Source: an uncultured Erythrobacter sp.
Lineage (GTDB): Bacteria; Pseudomonadota; Alphaproteobacteria; Sphingomonadales; Sphingomonadaceae
Direction of reading: 5' to 3'
NCBI GenBank assembly: GCA_947499505.1
Contig: CANMOQ010000001.1
Coordinates: 664,037 to 728,036, forward strand
DNA: 64,000 bases
Position 1 is the first letter of the stretch, and each line of letters begins with the position of its first letter. The notes under the pieces are model-generated. The model was not told the origin of the DNA. It ran no database searches and saw only the letters and a program-made list of their open reading frames with translations. The position numbers and the translations under genes are program-made. Below are positions 19,179 through 28,605 of this stretch, piece by piece.

Positions 19179-20564
19179 ATGAAATCACACGATGTTCACA
19201 TAATCGGCGGCGGTCTCGCGGGCAGCGAGGCGGCCTGGCAATTGGCTCAGCGCGGGGTGCGCGTGCGCCTGTCTGAAATGCGCGGCGCGCCAGAGCACAA
19301 GGGCGGCGAGATGACGCCTGCTCACCAAACGGACGGGCTTGCAGAGCTGGTGTGCTCCAATTCCTTCCGCTCCGATGATGATACCAAGAATGCTGTCGGC
19401 TTGCTGCACCATGAAATGCGCGCGATGGACAGCATTGTGATGCGCGCCGGAGAGATCGCCCGCGTGCCGGCTGGCAGCGCCATGGCGGTGGACCGGGATG
19501 TCTTCTCCGCGGAGGTGCAAAAGGCGCTGAGCGAGCATCCCAATATCGAGATCGTGCGGGAACGGGTCGATGCCCTGCCCGACAGCGGCATGACAATCGT
19601 CGCCACCGGGCCGCTCACCGCGCAGTCACTTGCCCAGAGCATTGTGAAGGCGACGGGCGAAGAGCGGCTGGCGTTCTTCGACGCGATTGCGCCGATTGTT
19701 CACCGCGACAGCATCGATATGGACATTTGCTGGATCCAATCGCGCTGGAACAAGACGACCTCTGCCTCGAACGAGGGCGGCGACTACATCAATTGCCCGA
19801 TGACGAAGGAGCAATATCTCGCCTTTCATCAGGGGCTTATCGACGGCGATAAAACCGAATTCCAGGAATGGGAGAAGGACACGCCCTATTTCGATGGCTG
19901 TATGCCGATCGAGGTGATGGCGGCGCGCGGGGTCGATACCTTGCGCTTTGGCCCGATGAAGCCGGTGGGGCTCGATAATCCGCGCGATGTGACCGAGGAA
20001 TTTCCGCAAGGCCGCTGGCCCTATGCGGTGGTTCAGCTGAGGCAGGACAACAAGCTGGGCACGCTTTGGAACATGGTCGGCTTTCAGACGAAGCTCAAAT
20101 ACGGCGCTCAGGTGGAATTGTTCCGAACCATTCCTGGCCTGGACAACGCTGAGTTTGCGCGCCTAGGCGGCCTACACCGCAACACTTTTCTCAATTCGCC
20201 CATGGTGCTGGACCGTCAGCTGCGCCTCAAAGCCGCGCCGCATATCCGCTTTGCGGGTCAAGTGACCGGGTGTGAGGGCTATGTCGAAAGCTCGGCCGTG
20301 GGCCTGATCGCGGGGATGATGGCGGCGGAGGAGCTGGCCGGGCGCGATTGGTCCCCTCCCCCCGCGGCGTCGGCAATCGGCGCTCTGCTGAGCCATATTA
20401 CCGGCGATGCGGAGGCGGAAACGTTCCAGCCGATGAATGTGAACTTCGGGCTGTTCCCGCCGCTGCATGAGGTGGGGAAGAAGCAGCGTAAGGAGGCCTA
20501 CACTAACCGGGCGAAGGCGGAACTTGCCGAATGGCTTAAGGCTGGTGAAGCGATTCCGGCATAA
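19179..20564 (+). CDS. trmFO: Folate-dependent tRNA (m5U54) methyltransferase TrmFO
   Basis: FAD- and methylenetetrahydrofolate-dependent enzyme that makes 5-methyluridine at position 54 of tRNA. From the ATG at 19179 it has 461 residues, typical for the family. It begins with the Rossmann motif [17 protein letters not shown] and has [19 protein letters not shown] and the C-terminal [20 protein letters not shown]. The frame extends ten codons upstream without homology. It diverges from the lysoplasmalogenase gene and ends 7 bp before the convergent EF-hand gene. Confidence 0.95.
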   Translation: MKSHDVHIIGGGLAGSEAAWQLAQRGVRVRLSEMRGAPEHKGGEMTPAHQTDGLAELVCSNSFRSDDDTKNAVGLLHHEMRAMDSIVMRAGEIARVPAGSAMAVDRDVFSAEVQKALSEHPNIEIVRERVDALPDSGMTIVATGPLTAQSLAQSIVKATGEERLAFFDAIAPIVHRDSIDMDICWIQSRWNKTTSASNEGGDYINCPMTKEQYLAFHQGLIDGDKTEFQEWEKDTPYFDGCMPIEVMAARGVDTLRFGPMKPVGLDNPRDVTEEFPQGRWPYAVVQLRQDNKLGTLWNMVGFQTKLKYGAQVELFRTIPGLDNAEFARLGGLHRNTFLNSPMVLDRQLRLKAAPHIRFAGQVTGCEGYVESSAVGLIAGMMAAEELAGRDWSPPPAASAIGALLSHITGDAEAETFQPMNVNFGLFPPLHEVGKKQRKEAYTNRAKAELAEWLKAGEAIPA

Positions 20565-20571
20565 CCGCGCG

Positions 20572-21036
20572 CTAGCAGCGGCAGGTTGGCCGCCGGGTCG
20601 AACGTTTCGGGGCGGTGCTGGCGAATTCGGCCGTGGTCAGCTGGCCATTGCCGTCCGCATCGGCGCCCTCGAAACGTTTTGAGGTTGTCACCGCCCACTC
20701 CTCAAAAGTCAGCAGATTATTGCCGTCCGTGTCGAGTTTGCGGAACGCATCAGAGCGGGTCGAGAGCATCTCATTGCGGGTGATGATCCGGTCGCGATTG
20801 CGGTCATAGCGGAAGAAGCGGCGTTCTTCCTTGGTCAGCTCGCTGGCCTCTGGCGGAGCTGGCCCGGTAAGATCTCCCGGATCGGCCTCTGGCAAGACAT
20901 CGGGTGCAGGTGCGGTTTCTTCCGGTTCCGGCGGCGGCGGCGCGTTTTCCTCTACCTGAGCGCGGCCTTGCAACCAAAACGTGCCAACACCGGCCATGAT
21001 CAAGCCAAGAAACGCCCCGAGAACTACTTGCCGCAT
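20572..21036 (-). CDS. Secreted or membrane-anchored EF-hand protein
   Basis: A 154-residue protein with an N-terminal hydrophobic segment (about 4-22, signal anchor or uncleaved signal peptide), a Pro/Glu-rich linker (about 29-65), and three EF-hand calcium loops: DRNRDRIITRNE, DTDGNNLLTFEE and DADGNGQLTTAE. All three have acidic residues at loop positions 1 and 12; the first is weaker, with Asn and Asp at 3 and 5. The C-terminus is Arg/Cys-rich (RRPTCRC). Such proteins are common in marine sphingomonads and presumably bind calcium outside the cytoplasm; no specific role can be given. Confidence 0.85.
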   Translation of the reverse strand: MRQVVLGAFLGLIMAGVGTFWLQGRAQVEENAPPPPEPEETAPAPDVLPEADPGDLTGPAPPEASELTKEERRFFRYDRNRDRIITRNEMLSTRSDAFRKLDTDGNNLLTFEEWAVTTSKRFEGADADGNGQLTTAEFASTAPKRSTRRPTCRC

Positions 21037-21082
21037 GGGCCCCTCCCCATGAATTGCACTGAAGCGATCATGCTAGCGTGTT

Positions 21083-21745
21083 TTACTTACCAAGCAAAGC
21101 GGCACGAAAAGCGGTGAAACCAGCGCCGCGTCCTTCCATTAGCGGACGCCCACCATTTGCGATGGCCCGCCGTCCCAAAGCAGAAAGCACTGCGAGGCCT
21201 TTAAAACCGCTCAGTTTTTCTGGTTTTTGAGCGGACAGCCGCCGCCCCATATCGAGCAGCAGATTGCGTTCGGTATCCGAGTGTACTTTGGCCGCTAGGT
21301 CCGCAATCGCCCAGATTTGGGCCGCGAGGTTAACGTTCTTGTATGCCTTTTCCCCTGGCGAAACCCTCGCAAAGGCGCAAAGCGCACCGGCACGCGCCTC
21401 TACGAATTTCTCCGCCTCGGCCTCGGGCAGCGGCGGATCGGCCAGCAAATGTTCCCAACCGTTAACAAGATCACGCAAAGCGGCCTCTTCTCCGGCCCAT
21501 TTTTCGCCAATCGCATCAAGCACCGCGTCACCCTGCGGCCGCTGCGCCGGGTCCTGCTCCAGCATCTCGCGCCACCACGACAGACGCATCTGCGCCAGCA
21601 TGGGCTCGGTTGCCTTGCCGATAATACGTGCAAGCCTCTGATCCAGAGCGAATAAAGCGCGCAGTCGGGGCCGCATTGCCGCCGGCGTATGCGCCAGAGC
21701 TAGCTCAAACTCGCTGCTCAGAGTGTCGGTTTCAATCGTGTGCAC
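21083..21745 (-). CDS. Squalene/phytoene synthase-fold protein, probably non-catalytic
   Basis: A 220-residue member of the squalene/phytoene synthase superfamily, shorter than catalytic members (usually 280 or more). The fold is recognisable from RLSWWREMLEQ and the helical pattern around FVEARAGALCAFARVSPGE. I cannot find the Asp-rich prenyl-diphosphate-binding motifs, so it probably does not make carotenoids. It resembles the group related to NDUFAF6, a mitochondrial complex I assembly factor; that role here is inference. Downstream on the same strand is the EF-hand gene; upstream it diverges from the Tad genes. Confidence 0.75.
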   Translation of the reverse strand: MHTIETDTLSSEFELALAHTPAAMRPRLRALFALDQRLARIIGKATEPMLAQMRLSWWREMLEQDPAQRPQGDAVLDAIGEKWAGEEAALRDLVNGWEHLLADPPLPEAEAEKFVEARAGALCAFARVSPGEKAYKNVNLAAQIWAIADLAAKVHSDTERNLLLDMGRRLSAQKPEKLSGFKGLAVLSALGRRAIANGGRPLMEGRGAGFTAFRAALLGK

Positions 21746-21816
21746 AGGGCCTGCGCTAGCGGCAAATTGCCCGCTTTCACACCCCTTTTTAGGACCCGTT
21801 TTTGCTCAGCAAAATC

Positions 21817-21857
21817 ATGGTTAAATGCGATCTGCGTATTCATCAAAAATTTACCAT
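21817..21857. promoter_or_regulatory. Inverted pair of CtrA-like half sites upstream of the Tad genes
   Basis: ATGGTTAA (21817-21824) is the exact reverse complement of the CtrA motif TTAACCAT; TTTACCAT (21850-21857) differs by one base. Together they form an imperfect inverted repeat about 80-120 bp upstream of the TadG-like start. Motif match only. Confidence 0.4.
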
Positions 21858-21935
21858 GCACGTTGAGATTGCAATTACCTAGAGCCGTTATGTCAGCCCT
21901 ACACACGTGTTTTCTCGCTAAGGATATCAAAAGTC

Positions 21936-23915
21936 ATGGGCAAGCCAACTTTTTTCCGGGCACTCGCAAAAGACCCGACAGCGAATACCATCGTCATTGC
22001 CGCAGCGTCTCTCGTGCCTTTGGTAGGCATGGTGGGCGGCGCAGTCGATGCCAGCCGTTACTATATGACGACCACACGCCTTCAGGCCGCATGCGACGCC
22101 GGCGCTCTCGCTGCTCGCCGGGCCATGGCAGATGACACGTTCGATCAGACGGTTCACGGCGTGATCGGAGATCGGTTCTTCCAACAGAATTATTCCGATG
22201 GCATGTTTGGCATGGAAAATCTGACGAACGCGTACACATCGAATGGTGATGGCGAAGTCAGAGGCACTGCAAGCGGGAAGCTGCCCAACACGCTGATGCA
22301 GATTTTTGGCTTTGAAGATTTTGACGTGTCCGTCAGCTGTTCGGCCGACATCAACATCTCGAACTCGGATATCATGTTCGTCTTGGACGTCACGGGGTCG
22401 ATGAATTGTGCCCCTGATAACCCAGGCGGCGGTAACTGCGGCAACACTGAGGATACTGGTTCCAAGATTGAAGGTATGCGCGCGGCCGTGATGTTATTTT
22501 ATGATACCGTCGAGGCCTCTACCTCCCCGAACGCTCAAGTTCGCTATGGCGTTGTGCCATATGCCTCGAACGTAAATGTTGGCGGTTCGCTTCGAGATGA
22601 GTGGATGGCGCGCGACCATACGTTCCAGACACGCATGGCCAATTTCCGGGTTAATCTGGGCGATTGGTCCGAGGTCTCCGCGACCATTATTGATATAACC
22701 GAGACTGATCGGGATAACGATGAAGAGCGCACTGAACGAGAACAAGTGTTTGGCCTCACAAAGTCTGAGTGTGATGCATTAAGACCAGCGGACTTCCTGG
22801 AATTCGACGATGTGCTCGGCGAGTTTAATCAGCAGAGCCAGACCGTTGACGGTAATACAAGAACTACTCGCTATAATGACACGGACGAGGATATCCTTGT
22901 TTACCGAGGGTTCGCGGACCACAATGCTAGTAACGGAAGGTGTCGTTATGGGCATCGAGTGTATGAAGGCACCGGCGATGCTATCTGGGATTTGGTCGAA
23001 GAACGCACGGAAACCATTGTTTTCGACAATTACACTTATCGCCCGATCGACACTGCGGCGCCGCCTGCCAACCAACACGGGCAACCGGGCTGGGAAGATG
23101 TCGATCTGACCACTCTATATGATGACAATGTGATCCAGATGCCGGTCGGCACGAACGGTGCCATGGTTGATGTCACTTGGGATGGTTGCATAGAGGAAGC
23201 TGATACGCTGAATACGGCTGACTTCGACAGCAACACAGATGATTTCAATGACCTTGATCTCAATCTGGTTCCTGATGCCGACGATGAATATTGGAAGCCT
23301 ATCCTTCCCACCGCAGCGTGGCGTCGGACAACTGGCGGCAACAACACCCAAAGCTGGCTGACACAGACATGGAATGAAGGACGTCCTGGCTACAGCTGTC
23401 CAGCGGCAGCCATTCAGCTCACCGATATCAGCCGGACTGACTTGGAGACCTACGTCGATAACCTTCAGGGTCGCAGCAACACATATCATGACATTGGCAT
23501 GATCTGGGGTGCACGGTTCATCGCGCCAAACGGGATCTTCAACTCCCAGAACGCGACCGCGCCAAATGGCGATGCGATTGCACGCCACATCGTGTTCATG
23601 ACCGATGGTCTGCTGGCACCAAACGTTGAAATTTACGGCACATACGGCCTTGAGTGGTGGGACCGTCGCATCACCACTGATGGTGGATCGACGCAAGCAC
23701 GTGATCGCCATGCTGAACGCTTCCAGATCGCTTGCCAAAAGGCCCGCAATGAAAACATCACGGTGTGGGTGGTCGCATTTGGTACGGACTTGACGGACAA
23801 TTTGCGCGATTGCGCTTCTCCGGGCCGGGCGTTCCAAGCTGCCGATAGAGATGCACTTACGGAGCAATTCAAGCAGATTGCACAGCAGATCGCTGCACTG
23901 AGGCTCACCACATGA
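21936..23915 (+). CDS. TadG-like protein with von Willebrand A domain
   Basis: A 659-residue envelope protein of the TadG type. After a short cytoplasmic N-terminus it has one membrane segment (about 17-37) and the TadG motif VDASRYYMTTTRLQAACDAGALAARRAM. A von Willebrand A domain follows, with the metal-ion site DVTGSM at 151-156 and a late FMTDGLLAP loop. The middle is long and rich in Asp and Asn. It is first of three coupled genes (ATGA overlap at 23912-23915) whose other members are TadE-like, so it probably contributes to Flp pilus anchoring or adhesion. The tadABC machinery is not in this window. Confidence 0.85.
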   Translation: MGKPTFFRALAKDPTANTIVIAAASLVPLVGMVGGAVDASRYYMTTTRLQAACDAGALAARRAMADDTFDQTVHGVIGDRFFQQNYSDGMFGMENLTNAYTSNGDGEVRGTASGKLPNTLMQIFGFEDFDVSVSCSADINISNSDIMFVLDVTGSMNCAPDNPGGGNCGNTEDTGSKIEGMRAAVMLFYDTVEASTSPNAQVRYGVVPYASNVNVGGSLRDEWMARDHTFQTRMANFRVNLGDWSEVSATIIDITETDRDNDEERTEREQVFGLTKSECDALRPADFLEFDDVLGEFNQQSQTVDGNTRTTRYNDTDEDILVYRGFADHNASNGRCRYGHRVYEGTGDAIWDLVEERTETIVFDNYTYRPIDTAAPPANQHGQPGWEDVDLTTLYDDNVIQMPVGTNGAMVDVTWDGCIEEADTLNTADFDSNTDDFNDLDLNLVPDADDEYWKPILPTAAWRRTTGGNNTQSWLTQTWNEGRPGYSCPAAAIQLTDISRTDLETYVDNLQGRSNTYHDIGMIWGARFIAPNGIFNSQNATAPNGDAIARHIVFMTDGLLAPNVEIYGTYGLEWWDRRITTDGGSTQARDRHAERFQIACQKARNENITVWVVAFGTDLTDNLRDCASPGRAFQAADRDALTEQFKQIAQQIAALRLTT

Positions 23916-24529
23916 TCCGCCACCTCTCACGCAAAACCCGGCGGTCTCTGCGCTCCGTCTCTGCCGACGAATCCGGCGCGGCACTGACGGAGTTCGGCAT
24001 GGTTGCTCCGATCCTGATCGTATTGATCATGGGCATATTTGATATGGCTCACACTCAATACACGTCGGCTTTGGTCAATGGCGCGATGCAAAAAGCTGGT
24101 CGCGATCTGACACTGGAAAGCGCCGGCAGTCAGCAGGCAAGCATTGACCAGCGGGTCAAAGACGCAGTGTTGACCGTTGCGCCTAAAAGCGCGACCGTCA
24201 CGTTGGAAAAACTGTCACACTTTGACTTCTCCGACATTGGGGAGCCGGAAGTGTTTAACGACGACAACGGCAATGGTGTCTGTGACAATAACGAGCCATT
24301 CGAGGACGCGAATGACAACGGCCAATGGGATTCAGACCGTGGCCAAGCTGGTGTCGGCGGCGCGCGTGATGCTGTGCTGTACACCGCGACTGTCACTTAC
24401 CCGCGGGTCTTCCCGATGGCGGGACTGATCGGCCTTGATGAAAACATTTCGGTCTCAACCGCAACGGTGCTGCGTAACCAGCCGTTTGACGAGCAAGACC
24501 GTACGCTTGAAGTTGGAAATTGCTCATGA
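23912..24529 (+). CDS. TadE/TadG-like pseudopilin
   Basis: A 205-residue protein with the TadE signature: a basic N-terminus, then SGAALTEFGMVAPILIVLIMGIFDMAHTQY (about 23-52), where the Glu and the hydrophobic helix are the pseudopilin-like core. The extracytoplasmic part contains an Asp/Asn-rich segment (DDNGNGVCDNNEPFEDANDN within 112-131) that looks like a calcium-binding loop. It overlaps both neighbours by four bases, indicating translational coupling in the Tad gene group. Confidence 0.85.
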   Translation: MIRHLSRKTRRSLRSVSADESGAALTEFGMVAPILIVLIMGIFDMAHTQYTSALVNGAMQKAGRDLTLESAGSQQASIDQRVKDAVLTVAPKSATVTLEKLSHFDFSDIGEPEVFNDDNGNGVCDNNEPFEDANDNGQWDSDRGQAGVGGARDAVLYTATVTYPRVFPMAGLIGLDENISVSTATVLRNQPFDEQDRTLEVGNCS

Positions 24530-25224
24530 TTACCGCCTCAAAAAAGATGATGAAAGTGCTGAAAAACGGTGCAGCCCGCATGCCACTCTTGCGGGACGAT
24601 ACCTCTGGCATCGCGCTGACCGAATTTGCCTTCACGATGCCGATTATCCTTTCTCTCGGGATGTTGGGCACAGAGACGGCTTACTACACCATTACCCATA
24701 TGCGCCTCAGTCAGGTGGCGATGCAGGTGGCCGATAACGCATCGCGTGTTGGCGAAACCGAAGTGCTGTCAGCCCGCCGGGTGTTTGAGAGCGACATCAA
24801 TGACGTTTTCATTGGCGCGTATAAGCTCGGTGGCGGCCTCGAGATCCTCGAAAACGGCCGTGTTATCCTCTCCAGCCTCCAGCAAAATTCAAATGGCGGG
24901 CAATGGATTGCTTGGCAACGCTGCAAGGGCACAGCTCTGTACGATTCCAGCTTTGGTGAAGAAGATGATGGCGAAACCGGTACGGATTTTCCTGGCATGG
25001 GCGAAACTGGCGAAGAGATTAAGGCGAGCGGCGGTACGGCGGTGATGTTCGTCGAAATCGTCTATGATTACCAAGGCTTGACCCCGTTCGATGACATTAT
25101 TCCGGACCAGCCGATCCGCTACACAGCGGCCTTCAACATTCGCGATTCGCGCGATCTGAGCGGCCTCACCGAAGACACGCCCGCGGTTACTCCGTCGACA
25201 TGCGACGTGTACGACGCATTCTAA
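24526..25224 (+). CDS. TadE-like pseudopilin
   Basis: A 232-residue protein with a basic N-terminus and the TadE-type segment SGIALTEFAFTMPIILSLGMLGTETAYYTITHMRLSQ (about 27-63), including the conserved Glu. The C-terminal 150 residues are extracytoplasmic, acidic, with no recognisable fold. The ATG at 24526 overlaps the previous stop (ATGA); a TTG two codons upstream is not needed. It closes the three-gene operon, followed by a strong terminator. Confidence 0.83.
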   Translation: MITASKKMMKVLKNGAARMPLLRDDTSGIALTEFAFTMPIILSLGMLGTETAYYTITHMRLSQVAMQVADNASRVGETEVLSARRVFESDINDVFIGAYKLGGGLEILENGRVILSSLQQNSNGGQWIAWQRCKGTALYDSSFGEEDDGETGTDFPGMGETGEEIKASGGTAVMFVEIVYDYQGLTPFDDIIPDQPIRYTAAFNIRDSRDLSGLTEDTPAVTPSTCDVYDAF

Positions 25225-25245
25225 GCGTCAGACGTTTTGAAACAA

Positions 25246-25285
25246 AAAAGGGGCTGAGCCGCATTCCTGCAGTTCAGCCCCTTTT
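25246..25285. terminator. Bidirectional rho-independent terminator
   Basis: A 12-bp perfect stem AAAAGGGGCTGA (25246-25257) and TCAGCCCCTTTT (25274-25285). The flanking A-run and T-run let it act on both strands, between the Tad operon and the convergent pdhB. Confidence 0.9.
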
Positions 25286-25315
25286 CGTGCGTGGATTGTT
25301 ACCTTTCGCGTGGCC

Positions 25316-26692
25316 TTAATCGGCGTAGCAGACCTTCTTCGCGGCATCGACGATGGAGCTGGCGTTGATCAGCGCCAGTTCCTCTAGGTTCGCTGCATAT
25401 GGCAGCGGGACGTCTTCGTTGCAGACGCGCAGAACAGGCGCGTCCAGATCATCGAAGCCTTCCTCCATGCAGATCGCCTGAATTTCAGACGCGATGGAGC
25501 ATGTCGGCCAGCCCTCCTCCGCTACGATCAGGCGATTGGTCTTCGCTAGGCTGGCCAGAACCGCCTGCTTGTCCAGTGGACGCAAGGTGCGCAGATCGAT
25601 GACTTCGGCATCAATGCCCTCGCCCGCCAATTCTTCAGCCGCCTCAAGCGCGAGGCCGACACCGATGGAATAGCTGACGATGGTCACGTCAGAGCCCTCG
25701 CGCATGATCCGCGCCTTGCCGATGGGCAGGACATGGTCGTCGAGGTCTGGGACATCAAAGCTGCGCCCGTAGACCAGCTCGTTTTCGAGGAAAACAACCG
25801 GATCTTCGCTGCGGATCGCGGCCTTCATCAGGCCTTTCGCATCAGCGCTGTCATAGGGCGCAATCACAATCAGGCCGGGGACGCTTGCGTACCACGGGCC
25901 GTAGTTCTGGCTGTGCTGCGCGCCAACACGGCTCGCCGCGCCATTGGGGCCGCGGAAGACGATTGGACAGCGCATTTGGCCGCCCGACATATAGTTGGTC
26001 TTCGCGGCGGAATTGATGATGTGGTCAATCGCCTGCATGGCGAAGTTGAACGTCATAAATTCGACGATTGGGCGCAGGCCGCCCATCGCCGCACCCGTGC
26101 CGATACCGGCAAAGCCATATTCGGTGATTGGCGTGTCGATCACGCGCTTTGGACCGAACTCGTCGAGCAGGCCCTGGGTGACTTTATAAGCGCCCTGATA
26201 TTCGGCGACTTCCTCGCCCATCACGAACACGCGCTCGTCGCGGCGCATTTCTTCCGCCATGCCATCGCGCAAGGCTTCGCGCACGGCAGTGCTGGTGAAG
26301 CTAGTGCCCTCTGGGATTTCCGGATCGTGTGCAGGCGCCGCTGGCGTTGGCTTTTCCGCCGCTGGCTTTGGTGCTGGCTCTGGCGCAGCTGCCGGTTCAG
26401 CAGCGGCTGCTAGGGCCGGCTCAGGCGCGCTGGTGTCGCCATCATCTTCGCCCTCGCCCGTCATCATCGCGATAACGGTGCCAACGGCGACATCTTCTGT
26501 GCCTTCAGCGATCATGATCTTGGACAACACGCCCTCATCAATCGCTTCAAATTCCATTGTCGCCTTGTCGGTCTCGATCTCGGCAATGATGTCGCCCGGC
26601 TCAATCGTGTCGCCTTCGGCCTTTAGCCACTTGGCGAGCGTGCCCTGTTCCATGGTCGGAGACAGCGCTGGCATCTTGAGTTCAATACCCAT
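25316..26692 (-). CDS. pdhB: Pyruvate dehydrogenase E1 beta subunit with N-terminal lipoyl domain
   Basis: Beta subunit of pyruvate dehydrogenase E1, 458 residues. An N-terminal lipoyl domain (about 1-80, lipoyl-Lys43 in [12 protein letters not shown]) is joined by an Ala/Pro-rich hinge (about 85-130) to the transketolase-like E1 beta domain (about 135-458). The lipoyl fusion on E1 beta is a known alphaproteobacterial arrangement. The start shares one base with the pdhA stop (TAATG). The E2 gene pdhC is not downstream, as the next genes are convergent Tad genes. Confidence 0.96.
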   Translation of the reverse strand: MGIELKMPALSPTMEQGTLAKWLKAEGDTIEPGDIIAEIETDKATMEFEAIDEGVLSKIMIAEGTEDVAVGTVIAMMTGEGEDDGDTSAPEPALAAAAEPAAAPEPAPKPAAEKPTPAAPAHDPEIPEGTSFTSTAVREALRDGMAEEMRRDERVFVMGEEVAEYQGAYKVTQGLLDEFGPKRVIDTPITEYGFAGIGTGAAMGGLRPIVEFMTFNFAMQAIDHIINSAAKTNYMSGGQMRCPIVFRGPNGAASRVGAQHSQNYGPWYASVPGLIVIAPYDSADAKGLMKAAIRSEDPVVFLENELVYGRSFDVPDLDDHVLPIGKARIMREGSDVTIVSYSIGVGLALEAAEELAGEGIDAEVIDLRTLRPLDKQAVLASLAKTNRLIVAEEGWPTCSIASEIQAICMEEGFDDLDAPVLRVCNEDVPLPYAANLEELALINASSIVDAAKKVCYAD

Positions 26693-27813
26693 TAGTACTC
26701 CTCCACCAGAACATCGGTGTAGAGCTCGCTTGCCTCCGGCTCGGGCGAAGTCTCTGCAAAATCAGCAGCTTCGGCAACGACCTCGCGAATGCCTTTATCG
26801 ACTGTTTTGAGGTCGTCTTCTGATTTACCACCTTCGATCAACGTCTTCTTGAGGCGTTCAATCGGGTCGTGCGTGTCGCGCTGTTCCTGCACTTCTTCGC
26901 GGGTCCGGTATTTTGCCGGGTCAGACATGGAGTGCCCACGATAGCGATAGGTGTTGAGTTCCATCAGAACAGGGCCCTTGCCATCGCGCACATGCTTGAA
27001 GGCGACCTCTGCTGCGGCGCGCACTTCGAGCACGTCCATGCCGTTCACTTCCATGCCTGGGATGCGGAAGGATGTTCCGCGCCGGTAAAAGCGTGTTTCA
27101 GCCGACGAACGAGCCGTGGATGTGCCCATCGCATATTGGTTGTCCTCAACCACGAACACGATTGGCAGGTTCCACAGCGACGCCATATTGAACGTCTCAT
27201 AGACCTGGCCCTGGTTCGCCGCGCCATCGCCAAAGTATGCGAGGCACAATCCGCCATCTTCATTGTATTTGTGCGCAAGTGCGAGCCCGCCGCCCAGCGC
27301 AACCTGAGCGCCGACGATGCCGTGCCCGCCGTAGAATTTGTGCTCGGTGCTAAACATGTGCATCGAGCCGCCCTTCCCCTTGGAAATGCCGGCTTCGCGC
27401 CCAGTGAGCTCGGCCATGATGACCTTAGGGTCGATGCCGTAAGCGAGCATGTGGCCGTGATCGCGGTATCCGGTGATCACGCTGTCACGATCGTTATCGA
27501 GCGCGCTTTGCAGTCCAATCGCAACGGCTTCCTGTCCGATATAAAGGTGGCAGAAACCGCCGATCAGGCCGAGGCCGTAAAGCTGGCCAGCCTTCTCCTC
27601 AAAACGGCGGATCAGCAGCATCTGCTCATAGAATTTGAGCATTTGTTCTGGCGTCGCGTTGAAGCGCTTCTGCTCTTCGAATTCCGCCTGCAGCGAATTC
27701 AGCATGAAATCGGGATCATCCGATGGCGCGGCAACGGCGCTGGCGCTCGCGGCCTTCGCTTTGGTCTTACTCTGTTTTCCAGGAGCAGTGGTTTTTGAGG
27801 GCTGTTTAGCCAA
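26692..27813 (-). CDS. pdhA: Pyruvate dehydrogenase E1 alpha subunit
   Basis: Thiamine diphosphate-dependent alpha subunit of pyruvate dehydrogenase. The thiamine motif is clear in [33 protein letters not shown], and the phosphorylation-loop region [20 protein letters not shown] is conserved. The N-terminal 35 residues are a Lys/Ala/Pro-rich extension ([12 protein letters not shown] onward). TTG at 27813 is chosen because AAGGA lies eight bases upstream; the frame also opens with GTG at 27843. It is coupled to pdhB and follows ftsB on the same strand across about 210 bp. Confidence 0.94.
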   Translation of the reverse strand: MAKQPSKTTAPGKQSKTKAKAASASAVAAPSDDPDFMLNSLQAEFEEQKRFNATPEQMLKFYEQMLLIRRFEEKAGQLYGLGLIGGFCHLYIGQEAVAIGLQSALDNDRDSVITGYRDHGHMLAYGIDPKVIMAELTGREAGISKGKGGSMHMFSTEHKFYGGHGIVGAQVALGGGLALAHKYNEDGGLCLAYFGDGAANQGQVYETFNMASLWNLPIVFVVEDNQYAMGTSTARSSAETRFYRRGTSFRIPGMEVNGMDVLEVRAAAEVAFKHVRDGKGPVLMELNTYRYRGHSMSDPAKYRTREEVQEQRDTHDPIERLKKTLIEGGKSEDDLKTVDKGIREVVAEAADFAETSPEPEASELYTDVLVEEY

Positions 27814-27942
27814 TGCGTTTTTCCTTTGATTGGCCGCGCGCACAGCGCCGCCATTGGGGAGAAGATTGCTAGCGCGCTATAATCGCGTTTTCGGGCAAGA
27901 CGCAACGTAAAGCAGACCATTTCTTAGCCAAATTTGTCTCAG

Positions 27943-28015
27943 CATACGTATGTGAAAGGGGTGCGCTGGTCCGCCAGATTGGTGCGCGGCATATGGCAAG
28001 CGCACAATTGTGCGC
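27943..28015. promoter_or_regulatory. Two perfect palindromes between ftsB and pdhA
   Basis: GCGCACAATTGTGCGC (28000-28015) is a 16-bp perfect palindrome starting 10 bp beyond the ftsB stop; CATACGTATG (27943-27952) is a 10-bp one closer to pdhA. Their position before the pdh genes suits operators, but no cognate regulator can be named. The 27814-28025 gap holds no gene that I can support. Confidence 0.35.
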
Positions 28016-28025
28016 GATCAGGCCA

Positions 28026-28343
28026 TCACTCGTCTTCGACGGTGATCACGACCTCATCCGGGTGCACAACATTCATATTACGGCGCAGCAATTCGCCGAC
28101 CAGATCAGGATCAGCCGCACCGGGATCGAGCAGGCTCACGCGATTGCGCAACTCATCCCGTTCTGCCGACAGCATCGCGATTTGCGCCTGACGTTTATCC
28201 AAAAGGTTCGCGTTTTCATTCCACGCAAGCAGGCCGGTTGGGCCAGCAATGGCGAGCGCGGTGAGCACAAGCAGCACGAGCAGAGCCAGGCCTTGCTTGG
28301 CCTGATCCGCTGGCAATTGCTGAAGTTTTCCTCGACGTCCCAT
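28026..28343 (-). CDS. ftsB: FtsB/DivIC-family septum formation protein
   Basis: A small 105-residue bitopic protein of the FtsB/DivIC family (septum formation initiator). It has a short basic cytoplasmic start, one membrane segment (about 19-40, LALLVLLVLTALAIAGPTGLL), a coiled coil (about 45-72, with DKRQAQIAMLSAERDELRNRVSLL) and an acidic C-terminus. It would act with FtsL and FtsQ at the divisome. Placement just upstream of pdhA is common in this group. The ATG at 28343 gives the usual N-terminus. Confidence 0.87.
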   Translation of the reverse strand: MGRRGKLQQLPADQAKQGLALLVLLVLTALAIAGPTGLLAWNENANLLDKRQAQIAMLSAERDELRNRVSLLDPGAADPDLVGELLRRNMNVVHPDEVVITVEDE

Positions 28344-28605
28344 AAGTCTCACAGAATCACAGTTAACTGCGCGGTTCAAGCACAAAACGACAGACACGGT
28401 CATAAATGTGACTTTAGTTTACAATGCGGGCCAAATTGCCGCTTTTCCGGGTCCAAACAAGCGGGACTTGATCGGAAATGGAGCGCCGGGCCTGTCGCTT
28501 ACTGGATCGCGGCGCTATCTTCAGCGATCTGCCAAGACGCGCCGTTTCGGAACATCGGCCTGTTTGCGCCGTTAATGGCCAAAATAGAGGGAAATCAATC
28601 CACTT
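28344..28605. other. Divergent intergenic region ftsB / mscS
   Basis: 262 bp containing the promoters of ftsB (minus) and the mechanosensitive channel (plus). A 10-bp palindrome CAGTTAACTG lies at about 28357-28366. Open frames here are not supported by codon pattern or homology. No RNA gene seen. Confidence 0.4.

Noticed and set aside
27853..27882. TTGGGG-N18-TATAAT plus-strand promoter in the pdhA 5' region
   Set aside because: It points toward the 3' end of ftsB, with no plus-strand gene to serve; likely chance, though an antisense RNA cannot be excluded.
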